Assembly (NCBI RefSeq): GCF_004366075.1
Contig: NZ_SODU01000003.1
Location: 1,054,001-1,118,000, forward strand
DNA: 64,000 nt
Source: Kribbella pratensis
GTDB taxonomy: Bacteria; Actinomycetota; Actinomycetes; Propionibacteriales; Kribbellaceae
Reading direction: 5' to 3'
Each line of letters opens with the position of its first letter. The stretch's first letter is position 1. Shown here piece after piece: positions 8,933 to 17,685 of this stretch. The translations under genes were made by a program, and so were the position numbers. The notes beneath the pieces were generated by a model, which saw nothing but the letters and a program-made list of their open reading frames with translations, was not told the DNA's origin and ran no database searches.

Positions 8933-10279
8933 TCAGAGCTTCAGCGAAGAAGCGACAACGTCCGCGAGCGAGTGCGCGATCTCGTCGGCCGTGTCCGAGG
9001 ACTCGGCCTCGACCATCACCCGGACGAGGGGCTCGGTGCCCGACGGGCGGAGCAGCACCCGGCCGGTGTCGCCCAGGCGCGTGGTGGCCTCGGCGACGGC
9101 GGACTGCACCGCGGGGTCGGTGCCCGCGCGGGACTTGTCCACGTTCTTCACGTTGACCAGGACCTGCGGGAGGCGGGTCATCGCACCGGCCAGATCGGCC
9201 AGGGTCTTGCCCGTCTGGGCCACCCGGGCGAGCAGCATGACCGCGGTCAGCGTGCCGTCACCGGTGGTCGCGTGGTCGGACAGGATCACGTGCCCGGACT
9301 GTTCACCGCCGAGCTTGTGGCCGCCGGCCTTCATCGCCTCGAGCACGTACCGGTCGCCGACCTTGGTCTGCTCGACCGCGATCCGCTCCCGGACCATCGC
9401 CTGCACGAAGCCCAGGTTGCTCATCACGGTCGCGACCACGGTGTCGTTCGACAGCCGGCCGCTGTCCCGCATCGCCAGCGCCAGGATCGCGAGGATCTGG
9501 TCGCCGTCGACGAGCTCGCCGTTCGCGTCCACCGCCAGGCAGCGGTCCGCGTCCCCGTCGAGCGCGATCCCGACATCGGCGCGGTGCCCGACGACCTCGC
9601 GCTGCAGGCCCTCGATATGCGTGGACCCGCAGTTCAGGTTGATGTTCAGCCCGTCCGGGGCGGCGGCGACCGTGATCACCTCGGCGCCGAGCCGGCGCAG
9701 TGCCTCCGGCGCGGTCTGCGAGGCCGCGCCGTTCGCGCAGTCGATCACGACCTTGAGACCGTCGAACCGGTTCGGTGCCGAGCGGACCAGGTGCGAGACG
9801 TACGTCTCGAAACCCTGCCCGTCGTCGGTCACCCGGCCGACGGACGCGCCGGTCGGGCGCTGCCACTCCTCGCCCATCCGGGCCTCGATGGCGTCCTCGA
9901 TCACGTCGTCGAGCTTGATCCCGCCGCGGGCCAGGAACTTGATGCCGTTGTCCGGCATCGGGTTGTGGCTGGCCGACAGCATCACGCCGAGATCGGCGCC
10001 GGTCGAACCGGTCAGGTGCGCCACGGCCGGGGTCGGCAGCACGCCGAGCCGGACCACATCGACGCCGGCGCTGGCCAGGCCGGCCACCACGGCGGCTTCC
10101 AGGAACTCACCACTGGCACGCGGATCCCGGCCCACAACGGCGCGTGGCCGGTGCCCTTCGAAGGCACCGGCCTCGCCGAGTACGTGAGCTGCCGCGACCG
10201 AGAGGTCGAGCGCCAGCTCCGCGGTCAGGTCCACGTTCGCCAGGCCACGGACTCCGTCCGTGCCGAACAAACGCCCCAT
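8933..10279 (-). CDS. glmM: phosphoglucosamine mutase
   Basis: GlmM converts glucosamine-6-phosphate to glucosamine-1-phosphate, feeding UDP-GlcNAc, peptidoglycan and mycothiol synthesis. The 448-residue length is standard. Visible landmarks are the start MGRLFGTDGVRG, the phosphoserine loop MLSASHNP (active Ser at about 104), the metal loop ALDGDADRC, the sugar-binding GGEQSGH and the phosphate-binding RPSGTEPLVRVMVE near the C-terminus. It follows rpsI by only 7 bases, so it is expressed with rplM-rpsI, the usual actinobacterial arrangement. Confidence 0.97.
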   Translation of the reverse strand: MGRLFGTDGVRGLANVDLTAELALDLSVAAAHVLGEAGAFEGHRPRAVVGRDPRASGEFLEAAVVAGLASAGVDVVRLGVLPTPAVAHLTGSTGADLGVMLSASHNPMPDNGIKFLARGGIKLDDVIEDAIEARMGEEWQRPTGASVGRVTDDGQGFETYVSHLVRSAPNRFDGLKVVIDCANGAASQTAPEALRRLGAEVITVAAAPDGLNINLNCGSTHIEGLQREVVGHRADVGIALDGDADRCLAVDANGELVDGDQILAILALAMRDSGRLSNDTVVATVMSNLGFVQAMVRERIAVEQTKVGDRYVLEAMKAGGHKLGGEQSGHVILSDHATTGDGTLTAVMLLARVAQTGKTLADLAGAMTRLPQVLVNVKNVDKSRAGTDPAVQSAVAEATTRLGDTGRVLLRPSGTEPLVRVMVEAESSDTADEIAHSLADVVASSLKL

Positions 10280-10286
10280 CAGGTGA

Positions 10287-10808
10287 TCAGCGCTTGCTGT
10301 ACTGAGGCGCCTTACGGGCCTTCTTGAGACCGGCCTTCTTGCGCTCCTTGATCCGCGCGTCGCGGCTGAGCAGACCGGCCGACTTCAGGCCCTTGCGGTT
10401 CGCCTCACGGTCGGCGTCGTTCAGGCAGCGGGCCACGCCGAGCTGCAGAGCGCCGGCCTGGCCGGTGATGCCGCCGCCGTTGATCCGGGCGATCACGTCG
10501 TACGAACCCTCGAGGCCCGCGACGACGAACGGCTCGTTCACGTGCTGCTGGTGGACCTTGTTCGGGAAGTAGACGTCGAGGTCCTTCCCGTTGATCTTCC
10601 ACTTGCCGGTGCCCGGGACGATCCGAACGCGAGCGACGGCCTCCTTGCGACGGCCGGTGGCGCCGGCCGGGTTGATGACCGCGACCCGACCCGTCTCGGC
10701 GCGCTGCTCCGGAGCCGGGTTCGTCTCGGAGGTGTAGGCGACCGGGCCCTCGGTGTCGATGGGGACCTCGGTGTCGAACTCTTCGGTCTCGGTGGTGATG
10801 TCGCTCAC
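10287..10808 (-). CDS. rpsI: 30S ribosomal protein S9
   Basis: S9 sits in the 30S head, and its C-terminal tail (KKARKAPQYSKR) reaches the P-site tRNA. The conserved part begins at GRRKEAVARVRIVPG near residue 51. The first 50 residues are an acidic extension (TETEEFDTEVPIDTEG) of the kind seen in actinobacteria, giving 173 residues against about 130 in E. coli. The start is GTG. It lies 35 bases after rplM in the same transcript. Confidence 0.97.
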   Translation of the reverse strand: MSDITTETEEFDTEVPIDTEGPVAYTSETNPAPEQRAETGRVAVINPAGATGRRKEAVARVRIVPGTGKWKINGKDLDVYFPNKVHQQHVNEPFVVAGLEGSYDVIARINGGGITGQAGALQLGVARCLNDADREANRKGLKSAGLLSRDARIKERKKAGLKKARKAPQYSKR

Positions 10809-10843
10809 GCTGTGAATCCTCGTTTACCTGGTTCGTCGATCGC

Positions 10844-11287
10844 TTACTGGGCGATCTGGGTGATCTCGAACGGCTTCGGCTGCTGCGCCGTGTGCGGGTG
10901 CTCCGGACCGGCGTACACCTTCAGCTTGGTCAGCAGCTTCCGGCTCAGGCGGTTCTTCGGGAGCATGCCCCAGACGGCTTTCTCGACGGCCTTGCGCGGG
11001 TCCTTGTCGAGGATCTCGCCGATCGGCGTCGCCGTCAGACCACCCGGGTGTCCCGAGTGGCGGTACGCCAGCTTGTCGGTCCGCTTGGTGCCGGACAGGG
11101 CCACCTTGGAGGCGTTGACGACCACGACGAAGTCGCCGCCGTCAACGTGCGGAGCGAACGTCGGCTTGTGCTTGCCGCGCAGCAGGGTGGCGATCTGGAC
11201 GGCGAGCCGACCGAGCGTGACGTCGGTGGCGTCGATCACGTGCCACTCGCGAGTGACGTCAGCAGGCTTCGGGCTGTACGTGCGCAC
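10844..11287 (-). CDS. rplM: 50S ribosomal protein L13
   Basis: L13 is an early-assembly 50S protein. The 147-residue product has the expected motifs: WHVIDATDVTLGRLA, GDFVVVVNASKVALSG, YRHSGHPGG and AVWGMLPKNRLSR. It begins with GTG and is first in the rplM-rpsI-glmM transcription unit, which has a recognisable promoter upstream at 11394-11423. Confidence 0.97.
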   Translation of the reverse strand: MRTYSPKPADVTREWHVIDATDVTLGRLAVQIATLLRGKHKPTFAPHVDGGDFVVVVNASKVALSGTKRTDKLAYRHSGHPGGLTATPIGEILDKDPRKAVEKAVWGMLPKNRLSRKLLTKLKVYAGPEHPHTAQQPKPFEITQIAQ

Positions 11288-11393
11288 GGTCGTTGACCTT
11301 CGTTTCTCAGAGGTTGAACAAAACTGGACGTCGGCGAGCGGTCAGCCGACAAGACAGTGTCTGTACCGGACCTGGAACGCACAACAGCAGCCC

Positions 11394-11423
11394 AGAATAC
11401 CGGCGCGGCCACGTTCGGGTCAA
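11394..11423 (-). promoter_or_regulatory. promoter of rplM-rpsI-glmM
   Basis: Reading the minus strand, TTGACC (11423-11418), an 18-bp spacer and TATTCT (11399-11394) form a strong vegetative promoter. It would give a leader of about 100 nt before the rplM GTG at 11287. Confidence 0.7.
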
Positions 11424-11453
11424 AGCGAGCCCACACGCCGAGGGGCCCCCGGC

Positions 11454-11482
11454 TTGGAAGCAGCTGAGGACAGCACTAGTTT
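11454..11482 (+). promoter_or_regulatory. promoter of the citrate synthase gene
   Basis: TTGGAA (11454-11459), a 17-bp spacer and TAGTTT (11477-11482) match a housekeeping promoter on the plus strand, about 80 bp upstream of the likely start. It is divergent from the rplM promoter, whose -35 lies 31 bp away. Confidence 0.6.
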
Positions 11483-11572
11483 AGCGGTGAAGATTGCAGT
11501 CCGAATCGCGTCCCGCCGGCTGATCTACCCTCATTCATCCAGGCGATGACGCCAGCTTCCGAAGAGGGCATT

Positions 11573-12859
11573 GTGACCGAACAGTCGCTCACCGTCCGGG
11601 ACAACCGGACCGGCAAGGACTTCGACCTTGCCATCACCGATGGCACCATCCGTGCCGCAGACCTCAAGCAGATCAGCGCATCCGACGGCGACGGTGGCCT
11701 GGCCACCTACGACCCCGGCTTCGTCAACACCGCGTCCTGCCGTTCCTCCGTCACCTTCATCGACGGCGACAAGGGCATCCTGGAGTACCGCGGGTACCCG
11801 ATCGAGCAGCTCGCCGAGCAGTCGAACTACCTCGAGGTGGCCTACCTGCTGGTGAACGGCAAGCTGCCGAACAAGGCGGAGTACGAGGCCTGGGCGCACG
11901 ACGTGACGTATCACACGTTCGTGCACGAGAACCTGAAGACCTTCATGCAGGGCTTCCGGTACGACGCGCACCCGATGGGCATGCTGCTGGCCTCGGTCGG
12001 CGCGCTGTCCACGTTCTACCCGGAGTCGCGCAACATCTTCGACGAGGAGTCCCGGGCGCTGCAGATCCGGCGGCTGATCGCGAAGATGCCGACCCTCGGC
12101 GCGTTCGCGTTCCGGCACGCCCAGGGCAAGCCGTACGTCTACCCGGACAACGAGCTCAGCTACACGGCGAACTTCTTGTCGATGCTGTTCAAGATGAGCG
12201 AGCCGAAGTACGCCGCCGACGACCGCCTGGTGCGGGCGCTGGAGATCCTGTTCATCCTGCACGCCGACCACGAGCAGAACGCCTCCACGAACGCGGTCCG
12301 CGCGATCGGCTCGACCCAGGTCGACCCGTACACCGCGGTGGCCGGCGGGATCGGCGCGCTCTACGGCCCGCTGCACGGCGGCGCCAACGAGGCGGTGCTG
12401 AAGATGCTCCGCCGGATCGGCTCGATCGACAACGTGCCGTCGTTCATCGAGGGCGTGAAGGCCGGCGAGGAGCGGCTGATGGGCTTCGGCCACCGGGTCT
12501 ACAAGAACTACGACCCGCGGGCCAAGATCATCAAGAAGGCGGCCGACGACGTCTTCGAGGTCACCGGCATCAACCCGCTGCTGAAGATCGCCGTGGAGCT
12601 GGAGAAGATCGCACTGGAGGACGAGTACTTCGTCTCCCGCAAGCTCTACCCGAACGTCGACTTCTACTCCGGCCTGATCTACGAGGCGCTGCAGTTCCCG
12701 CCGGACATGTTCACCGTGCTGTTCGCGATCCCGCGGACCTCCGGCTGGCTGGCCCAGTGGCTGGAGATGCTCGGCGACGGCGACCAGAAGATCGCCCGCC
12801 CGAAGCAGATCTACACCGGCGCCCGAGGCGTCCAGTACGTCCCGATGGGCGACCGCTGA
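11573..12859 (+). CDS. gltA: citrate synthase
   Basis: This is a hexameric-type citrate synthase that condenses acetyl-CoA with oxaloacetate at the entry to the TCA cycle. Catalytic regions are visible: LYGPLHGGANEAVL with the first catalytic His, GFGHRVYKNYDPRA with the second, and PNVDFYSGLIYEAL with the catalytic Asp. The N-terminal beta-strand region (DNRTGKDFDL, TYDPGFVNTASC) is that of long bacterial type II enzymes. I chose the GTG at 11573, which follows GAAGAGG by a proper distance, giving 428 residues; an in-frame ATG at 11546 would add nine. It stands alone between its own promoter and a strong terminator. Confidence 0.96.
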   Translation: MTEQSLTVRDNRTGKDFDLAITDGTIRAADLKQISASDGDGGLATYDPGFVNTASCRSSVTFIDGDKGILEYRGYPIEQLAEQSNYLEVAYLLVNGKLPNKAEYEAWAHDVTYHTFVHENLKTFMQGFRYDAHPMGMLLASVGALSTFYPESRNIFDEESRALQIRRLIAKMPTLGAFAFRHAQGKPYVYPDNELSYTANFLSMLFKMSEPKYAADDRLVRALEILFILHADHEQNASTNAVRAIGSTQVDPYTAVAGGIGALYGPLHGGANEAVLKMLRRIGSIDNVPSFIEGVKAGEERLMGFGHRVYKNYDPRAKIIKKAADDVFEVTGINPLLKIAVELEKIALEDEYFVSRKLYPNVDFYSGLIYEALQFPPDMFTVLFAIPRTSGWLAQWLEMLGDGDQKIARPKQIYTGARGVQYVPMGDR

Positions 12860-12879
12860 CCCCGGAAGAAGATCTCGAC

Positions 12880-12921
12880 CAGCCGCCGCGAAGCGCACCT
12901 GCTTCGCGGCGGCTGTTTTTT
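12880..12921 (+). terminator. Rho-independent terminator after gltA
   Basis: A perfect 15-bp stem (CAGCCGCCGCGAAGC and its complement, loop GCACCT) is followed directly by six T residues. This is the only classic hairpin-plus-U-tract terminator I saw in the window. Confidence 0.93.
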
Positions 12922-13012
12922 GCGGCCGCGGAGAAATGCCTGTCCGACCGGGAACCCGCCCGCTCGCACCGACACCTAACGATCGCAAGGGCCATCGTGA
13001 GGGGAGTGCTGA

Positions 13013-13591
13013 GTGAGCGGCATACGGGCTTTGCCTGTGGTCTCGGACCGGGTTCTGTGGGATCAAGCCGCGGCCGGCGACTCCGAGGCGTTCGCGCGGC
13101 TGTACGACAGGCACGCGCGGGCGATCTACAACTTCCTGCACCGCCGGACCGGGTCCTGGAGTGACGCGGAGGATCTGACGTCCGCGGTGTTCCTCCAGGC
13201 CTGGCGGCGACGGGCCGACGTCGTACTCGATCGTGACTCGGCCTTGCCCTGGCTGCTGCGGACGGCCGACTACACCGTCCGCAACGAGTGGCGGAGCAAG
13301 CTTCGCTACCGGCGCGCGCTGGCCGCCGCGCATCTCATCCACAGCGAGGTCGAGGACCCCGCGGACAACGTGGCGCGGCGCCTCGACGACGACAGCCGCA
13401 TCCGGGCGGTCCAGGCGGCGCTGAAACGCCTGCCCAGACAGGAACGCGAGATCGTCGAGCTGTGCGTCTGGGCAGGACTCGATCAGGCCGCGGCGGCGGT
13501 AGCGCTCGACGTACCGATCGGCACGGTCAAGTCGCGGCTGTCCCGCGCCCGCAAGCACCTGCGCGCACTCGATCTGGAGACCCAGGCATGA
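13013..13591 (+). CDS. ECF RNA polymerase sigma factor
   Basis: This 192-residue sigma-70 family protein has only regions 2 and 4. Region 2 is at about residues 20-90 (FARLYDRHARAIYNFLHRRT, then DAEDLTSAVFLQAWRRR). Region 4 is at about 130-185 (LKRLPRQEREIVELCVWAGL, ending in GTVKSRLSRARKHL). It begins with GTG, and its stop overlaps the start of the downstream membrane-protein gene (ATGA), the standard layout for an ECF factor and the protein that controls it. The signal and regulon are not apparent. Confidence 0.9.
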   Translation: MSGIRALPVVSDRVLWDQAAAGDSEAFARLYDRHARAIYNFLHRRTGSWSDAEDLTSAVFLQAWRRRADVVLDRDSALPWLLRTADYTVRNEWRSKLRYRRALAAAHLIHSEVEDPADNVARRLDDDSRIRAVQAALKRLPRQEREIVELCVWAGLDQAAAAVALDVPIGTVKSRLSRARKHLRALDLETQA

Positions 13592-14421
13592 ACATTTTGC
13601 TGCCCGACGGCGACCTGCGCCCGTCGACCCGCGACCGTCAGCGTGACGAACTGATCGCGATCCTCGAGAGCGAGTCGGGTACGCCGTCACGCCGCCGACT
13701 GCTCGTTCCACTGGCCGCGGTCGCGGCAGTCGCCCTGATCGTGGCTCTCGGCTTCGCTCTGAGGAACGGCAAGCCGCGCGTCGAGGAGGTTGCGTCGGCA
13801 CCCGCGGTCGAGCCGTTGAGCGCGGCGGAGAAGGCGCATCTCGGTCAGCGCTGCCTGGTCAGGTACAACCTCGCGACGTCCACGGGCCACGCGGTCCTCG
13901 ACGGCTTCCGGTTCGTGAACCCGCCCAGCGACGCCGCTGTCCGGACGTGGGTCGTGGGCTACGGCGACGGTCTCTGGGTGAACTGCGGGTTCGACCAGGC
14001 AGGAGTCGTGGTCTCGGGCACCGCGGCCGCACCGCGGCTGGGGTTGTTCAACGAGGTGCAGGCCGGTGGGCAGGGCAGCGGCGCCTACGTGAAGTCGATC
14101 GCGCGGATCACCGTCACGCCGGTCGGCAGCAGCCCGGTCGAGGCCGTGCTCCGCAACGGCTTCTACTACGCCCCGGTCAGGGCGGTGCCGGCCGGCAAGG
14201 CGCCTGCCGGCAGCAACCCCCGCCCGTACGTCGTTCGCGGGTACGACGCAGGAGGGAACCTCGTCTACGCCAGCGCCGAGACCGAGGCCGACCGCAAGGC
14301 CGAGCAGATCGCCTGCCGCGCCGACCCGAAGGGGCGTACGTACTCCTGGATCGGCTCGGAAAGACCCCTCCCCGCAGCCAAGGACTGCCGTCCCAACCTC
14401 CCCTGGACCTGGCTGCCCTGA
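13588..14421 (+). CDS. single-pass membrane protein, probable partner of the ECF sigma factor
   Basis: This 277-residue protein has a short cytoplasmic N-terminus (about 35 residues, RQRDELIAILESES), one membrane helix at about 38-58 (LLVPLAAVAAVALIVALGFA) and a large extracytoplasmic domain of about 215 residues. The outer domain has several Cys residues (QRCLVRYN, VNCGFDQAG, IACRADPKG, AKDCRPN). The overlap with the sigma gene argues for an anti-sigma role, but the zinc-binding HxxxCxxC motif of ZAS anti-sigma factors is absent. The function is inferred from position only. Confidence 0.65.
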   Translation: MNILLPDGDLRPSTRDRQRDELIAILESESGTPSRRRLLVPLAAVAAVALIVALGFALRNGKPRVEEVASAPAVEPLSAAEKAHLGQRCLVRYNLATSTGHAVLDGFRFVNPPSDAAVRTWVVGYGDGLWVNCGFDQAGVVVSGTAAAPRLGLFNEVQAGGQGSGAYVKSIARITVTPVGSSPVEAVLRNGFYYAPVRAVPAGKAPAGSNPRPYVVRGYDAGGNLVYASAETEADRKAEQIACRADPKGRTYSWIGSERPLPAAKDCRPNLPWTWLP

Positions 14422-14426
14422 CCTGC

Positions 14427-14489
14427 TGGTTAATGTCTAGCAAATTAACCAACTATGGGGTGTTGACCGGTTGTGGGACCAGGTTAATG
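14427..14489 (+). promoter_or_regulatory. operator and possible leaderless promoter of the LacI-type gene
   Basis: TGGTTAAT (14427-14434) and ATTAACCA (14444-14451) form an exact 8-bp inverted repeat with a 9-bp centre. The same GGTTAATG occurs again at 14482-14489, just before the gene. TTGACC at 14463-14468 with TAATGC at 14485-14490 could be the promoter. If so, transcription would start at or within a base or two of the ATG at 14498, and no Shine-Dalgarno sequence is visible, so the message may be leaderless. This suggests autoregulation by the LacI-type protein. Confidence 0.5.
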
Positions 14490-14497
14490 CTTTCACC

Positions 14498-15499
14498 ATG
14501 AGCAGGGAAGGTCGTACGACGCTTCGGGACGTGGCTGAGGCCGCGGGGGTCTCCGTCGCGACGTGTTCGTACGTGCTGAGCGGGCGGGCGGACCGGACCA
14601 CCCCACTGCCGGAGCCGACGCGGCGGCGGGTCGAGGAGGCGGCAGGGCGGCTCGGCTACAAGGGCAACACCGCCGCCCGGAGTCTGCGGCGGCAGCGCTC
14701 GGAGCTGGTCGCGATCGTCTACGCGCCACCCGTCGGACCGTGGCTGGACCACCTCACCGCGCAGTCCGAGGACATCGCCGCCGCCCACGGCTACTCGGTG
14801 ATCGGAGTTCCGGTACGCCGCTTGGACCGGGCCGCCCAGTCGCTCCGGGTCATCACCCGCGGCCACGTCGACGGCGCGATCTTCGTCGGCGGACTGAGCG
14901 ACGAGCTCGACCTCACCGCGGCCCGCCGGTCCACCCGTGCCCTGATGGCCTTCAGCGACACCCTCGAGATGCCGGGTGTCGACGTCGTCCGGAACAACGC
15001 CCGGACAGCGCTCGCGGAGGCCACCACCTACCTCATCGACGCCGGCCGGACGCGCATCGCGTTCCTCTCCCACACCGGCGCCCAGGAGGACCGCTACCTC
15101 GGGTACGTCGACGCACTGCGGCGCGCCGGCCGCGAGGTGGATCCGGGTCTCGTGCGGATCGGTGCCGCCGCCCGTGAGGACGCGGTCCTCGTCGTGCGCG
15201 AACTGCTCGACGCACCGAATCCCCCGGACGCGATCGTCTCGGAGTCCGACCGCGGTGGATTCGCCGCGCTGCAGGCCGCCGTCGACCGGGGCGTCAAGGT
15301 GCCGGACGACCTGGCCGTGATCGGTACCGGCAACACCCGGGAGGCGTCGTACTCCCAGCCGCCGCTGACCAGCGTCGGCATGCATCAGCTCGACTTCACC
15401 GAGATGGTCGAGGCGCTGTTCGCGCGCATCGACGATCCCACGCTGCCCGCCCGGGAACTGAACATGTCCTGGGTGCTGAACCACCGCGCATCCGCGTAG
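14498..15499 (+). CDS. LacI-family transcriptional regulator
   Basis: This 333-residue regulator has the full N-terminal HTH (TTLRDVAEAAGVSVATCSYV at residues 6-25), the hinge helix (RVEEAAGRLGYKGNTAARSL) and the sugar-binding domain with TYLIDAGRTRIAFLSH and DDLAVIGTGNTREASYSQPP. It probably represses the sugar importer operon that starts 45 bases downstream. ATG at 14498 is preferred because the HTH begins immediately after it; the GTG at 14471 would add nine unrelated residues. Confidence 0.9.
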   Translation: MSREGRTTLRDVAEAAGVSVATCSYVLSGRADRTTPLPEPTRRRVEEAAGRLGYKGNTAARSLRRQRSELVAIVYAPPVGPWLDHLTAQSEDIAAAHGYSVIGVPVRRLDRAAQSLRVITRGHVDGAIFVGGLSDELDLTAARRSTRALMAFSDTLEMPGVDVVRNNARTALAEATTYLIDAGRTRIAFLSHTGAQEDRYLGYVDALRRAGREVDPGLVRIGAAAREDAVLVVRELLDAPNPPDAIVSESDRGGFAALQAAVDRGVKVPDDLAVIGTGNTREASYSQPPLTSVGMHQLDFTEMVEALFARIDDPTLPARELNMSWVLNHRASA

Positions 15500-15544
15500 C
15501 TCGCGCCCGAGCCTGCGCCGTGTCCGCCGTTCGAAAGGTTTGTC

Positions 15545-16837
15545 ATGCCCCCTGTCATGCACCCAGCCATGCCCTCTGGCACGCCCACGTACAACCGCCG
15601 CTCGTTCCTCCGGCTCGGCCTCGGCGTCACCGTGCTCGGCGCGGTCGGGGCGGGCTGCGCACCTGCCAAGCCCGCCTCCAAGAAGGCGGACAGCCGGACG
15701 TTCACGATCTACTGGAACGCCGGCCACGGGTACCAGGCCTACAAGGAAGTGATCGACCAGTTCGGCAAGGACCACGACCTGCAGATGAACTGGCAGAAGT
15801 TCCAGTGGCCGGACCTGACCACGAAACTCACCGCGGATTTCCGTTCCGGAAACGTTCCGGACCTCGTCGAAGAAGTTTCCGCCGGCACCGGAACGCAGTA
15901 CGGACTGGCTGGCAACGTGCTGGCCCTGGACGACTTCGCGGCCGCGGACAAGGAATTCGGTTTTCCGGGTGATTTCCTGGACCAGGCGGTCGTCGCCCGC
16001 CAGTACGAGGGCAAGACCTACTCGATCCCGCTGCACCTGACGGCGAACGGGCTGCTGTTCTACAACAAGGCGATGGTCGAGACGCCGCCGGCGACCTGGG
16101 ACGAGTTCCTCGAGGTCGCGAAGTCCACCACCAAGGACAAGGTGTCCGGCTGCGCGCTGAACTCGGACGCCAGCTACGCCGCGCCGTACTACAACCAGCA
16201 GAAGGTCGACTTCAGCGATGTCGCCGCGAAGCAGTTCCTGCAGCCCGCCGACGCGGCACTCCAGGCCATGCAGTGGATGCAGGACCTGGTCTACACCCAC
16301 AAGGTCTCCCCCGCGCCGGTCGCGACCACCGACTACTCCGGCCCCCAGAAGTTGTTCTCCGCCAAGCGGGCCGCGATGTTCGTCTCCGGACCGTGGGACA
16401 TCGGACCGATCCGGCAGGGCAGTCCGGACATCGAGCTCGGTCTCGCCGTACCACTGACCGGCGCCGTGCAGTCCGCCGCGATGGCCGGGTCGGGTCTGAT
16501 GATCCCGGCGAAGGCCAGGGACCCGAAGCTGTCCTGGGAGCTGATCACGAAGCTCGCCGCCGTGAAGGTCGAGCTCGCCGCGACCAAGGAGGCCGGGATG
16601 TCGATGCCGCGCAAGAGCTGGGCCGCCGACCCGTCGGTCGCCGCCGATCCGAACCTGGCAGTCATCGCCAAGGCCCTTGCCGTGGTGGCGAAACAGGACG
16701 TCGCGCTGTCCGCGAGCGGGAAGGCCGCCCAGATCAACGAGCTGTGGAAGAAGGCCTACCAGCAGATGATCATCCAGCACGCGCCGGTCGGGCCCACGCT
16801 CGACGACTTCCGCAAGCAGGCCGGGGCCGCGCTGTGA
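15545..16837 (+). CDS. CUT1 sugar ABC transporter substrate-binding lipoprotein (Tat-type signal)
   Basis: This 430-residue extracellular receptor belongs to solute-binding family 1. The signal peptide has a twin-arginine motif (NRRSFLRLG, Arg18-Arg19) and a lipobox VGAGC with Cys at about 38, so it is probably folded inside, exported by Tat and then lipidated. The mature region shows FTIYWNAGHGYQAYKEVIDQ, FRSGNVPDLVEEV and FVSGPWDIGPI, as in oligosaccharide receptors. Several ATG codons lie near the N-terminus, so the exact start is open. It is followed by two permeases; no dedicated ATPase is present, so a shared MsiK-type ATPase encoded elsewhere is likely. Confidence 0.9.
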   Translation: MPPVMHPAMPSGTPTYNRRSFLRLGLGVTVLGAVGAGCAPAKPASKKADSRTFTIYWNAGHGYQAYKEVIDQFGKDHDLQMNWQKFQWPDLTTKLTADFRSGNVPDLVEEVSAGTGTQYGLAGNVLALDDFAAADKEFGFPGDFLDQAVVARQYEGKTYSIPLHLTANGLLFYNKAMVETPPATWDEFLEVAKSTTKDKVSGCALNSDASYAAPYYNQQKVDFSDVAAKQFLQPADAALQAMQWMQDLVYTHKVSPAPVATTDYSGPQKLFSAKRAAMFVSGPWDIGPIRQGSPDIELGLAVPLTGAVQSAAMAGSGLMIPAKARDPKLSWELITKLAAVKVELAATKEAGMSMPRKSWAADPSVAADPNLAVIAKALAVVAKQDVALSASGKAAQINELWKKAYQQMIIQHAPVGPTLDDFRKQAGAAL

Positions 16838-17685
16838 TCCGTCGCCGGCAGGCGCTGACCGCATGGCTGTTCCTCACCCCGGCAGTGCTGTTCTTCGTCC
16901 TGCTGTTCTTCCTCCCGATCGGCAACCAGCTGCTCACCGGGCTGTACGACTCCGACGGCGCCTCCTTCGCCGGGCTGGGCAACTTCAGCCGGGCGTTCCG
17001 CGATCCGGAGGTCCTGCACTCGTTCCTGATCACGCTCGCCTACGCGGCCGGCACTCTGGTCGTCGGTACGGCGGTAGGCCTCGGGCTGGCCGTGATCCTC
17101 AACCAGTCCCTGCGCGGCCGCACGGTGTTCCGCTCGGTGCTGCTGATCCCGTACCTGACGTCGGTGTCGATCATCGGCCTGCTCTGGCGGAACATCCTGG
17201 ACCCGCAGGTCGGCATCCTCAACCGGCTGCTCGAGGCGGCGGGCCTGCCCGGGCAGACCTGGCTCAGCACGCACCCGCTGGCCACGATCGTCGGGATCAC
17301 GGTCTGGTCGGGCGCCGGCTACACGATGGTCCTGTTCCTCGCCGGGCTGCAGGGCATCCCGGGCCTGTACTACGAGGCCGCGCGGATCGACGGCGCCGGG
17401 CCGTGGCGCCGGTTCTTCGCGATCACGCTGCCGCTGCTCGCCCCGACCACGGTCTTCGTCTCGATCATCGGGCTGATCAGCACGCTGCAGCAGTTCGCGC
17501 TGCCGTACATCGTCACCGGCGGCGGTCCCGGCAACGCGACCTCGCTGTACGCGCACCGGCTGTTCCTGGTCGCGTTCAACGACAACGACTTCGGGTACGC
17601 GTCGGCGCTGTCGCTGCTGCTGCTGATCGTCGTACTGATCCTGTCCCTGGTGCAGCTGCGGATCGGGGACCGGGCCCATGCATGA
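16834..17685 (+). CDS. CUT1 sugar ABC transporter permease (MalF type)
   Basis: This 283-residue permease starts at a GTG that overlaps the receptor stop (GTGA). It has six predicted helices, beginning ALTAWLFLTPAVLFFVLLFF. The EAA loop near residue 195 (YYEAARIDGAGPWRRFFAIT) is the canonical ATPase contact. It pairs with the next permease. Confidence 0.92.
   Translation: MIRRRQALTAWLFLTPAVLFFVLLFFLPIGNQLLTGLYDSDGASFAGLGNFSRAFRDPEVLHSFLITLAYAAGTLVVGTAVGLGLAVILNQSLRGRTVFRSVLLIPYLTSVSIIGLLWRNILDPQVGILNRLLEAAGLPGQTWLSTHPLATIVGITVWSGAGYTMVLFLAGLQGIPGLYYEAARIDGAGPWRRFFAITLPLLAPTTVFVSIIGLISTLQQFALPYIVTGGGPGNATSLYAHRLFLVAFNDNDFGYASALSLLLLIVVLILSLVQLRIGDRAHA

Noticed and set aside
8880..10187. A 435-codon plus-strand frame opposite glmM
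   Set aside because: GlmM is supported by all catalytic motifs; the opposite frame is Ser/Arg-rich shadow sequence.
11531..13801. A 756-codon open frame on the minus strand across citrate synthase and the sigma factor gene
   Set aside because: It is antisense to two genes with full motif support; its translation is Arg/Val/His-rich low-complexity text with no family motifs. Long antisense frames are expected at 70% GC.
14453..16864. An 803-codon minus-strand frame opposite the LacI-type regulator and sugar receptor
   Set aside because: The sense-strand genes have clear HTH, signal peptide and family motifs; the antisense frame has none.
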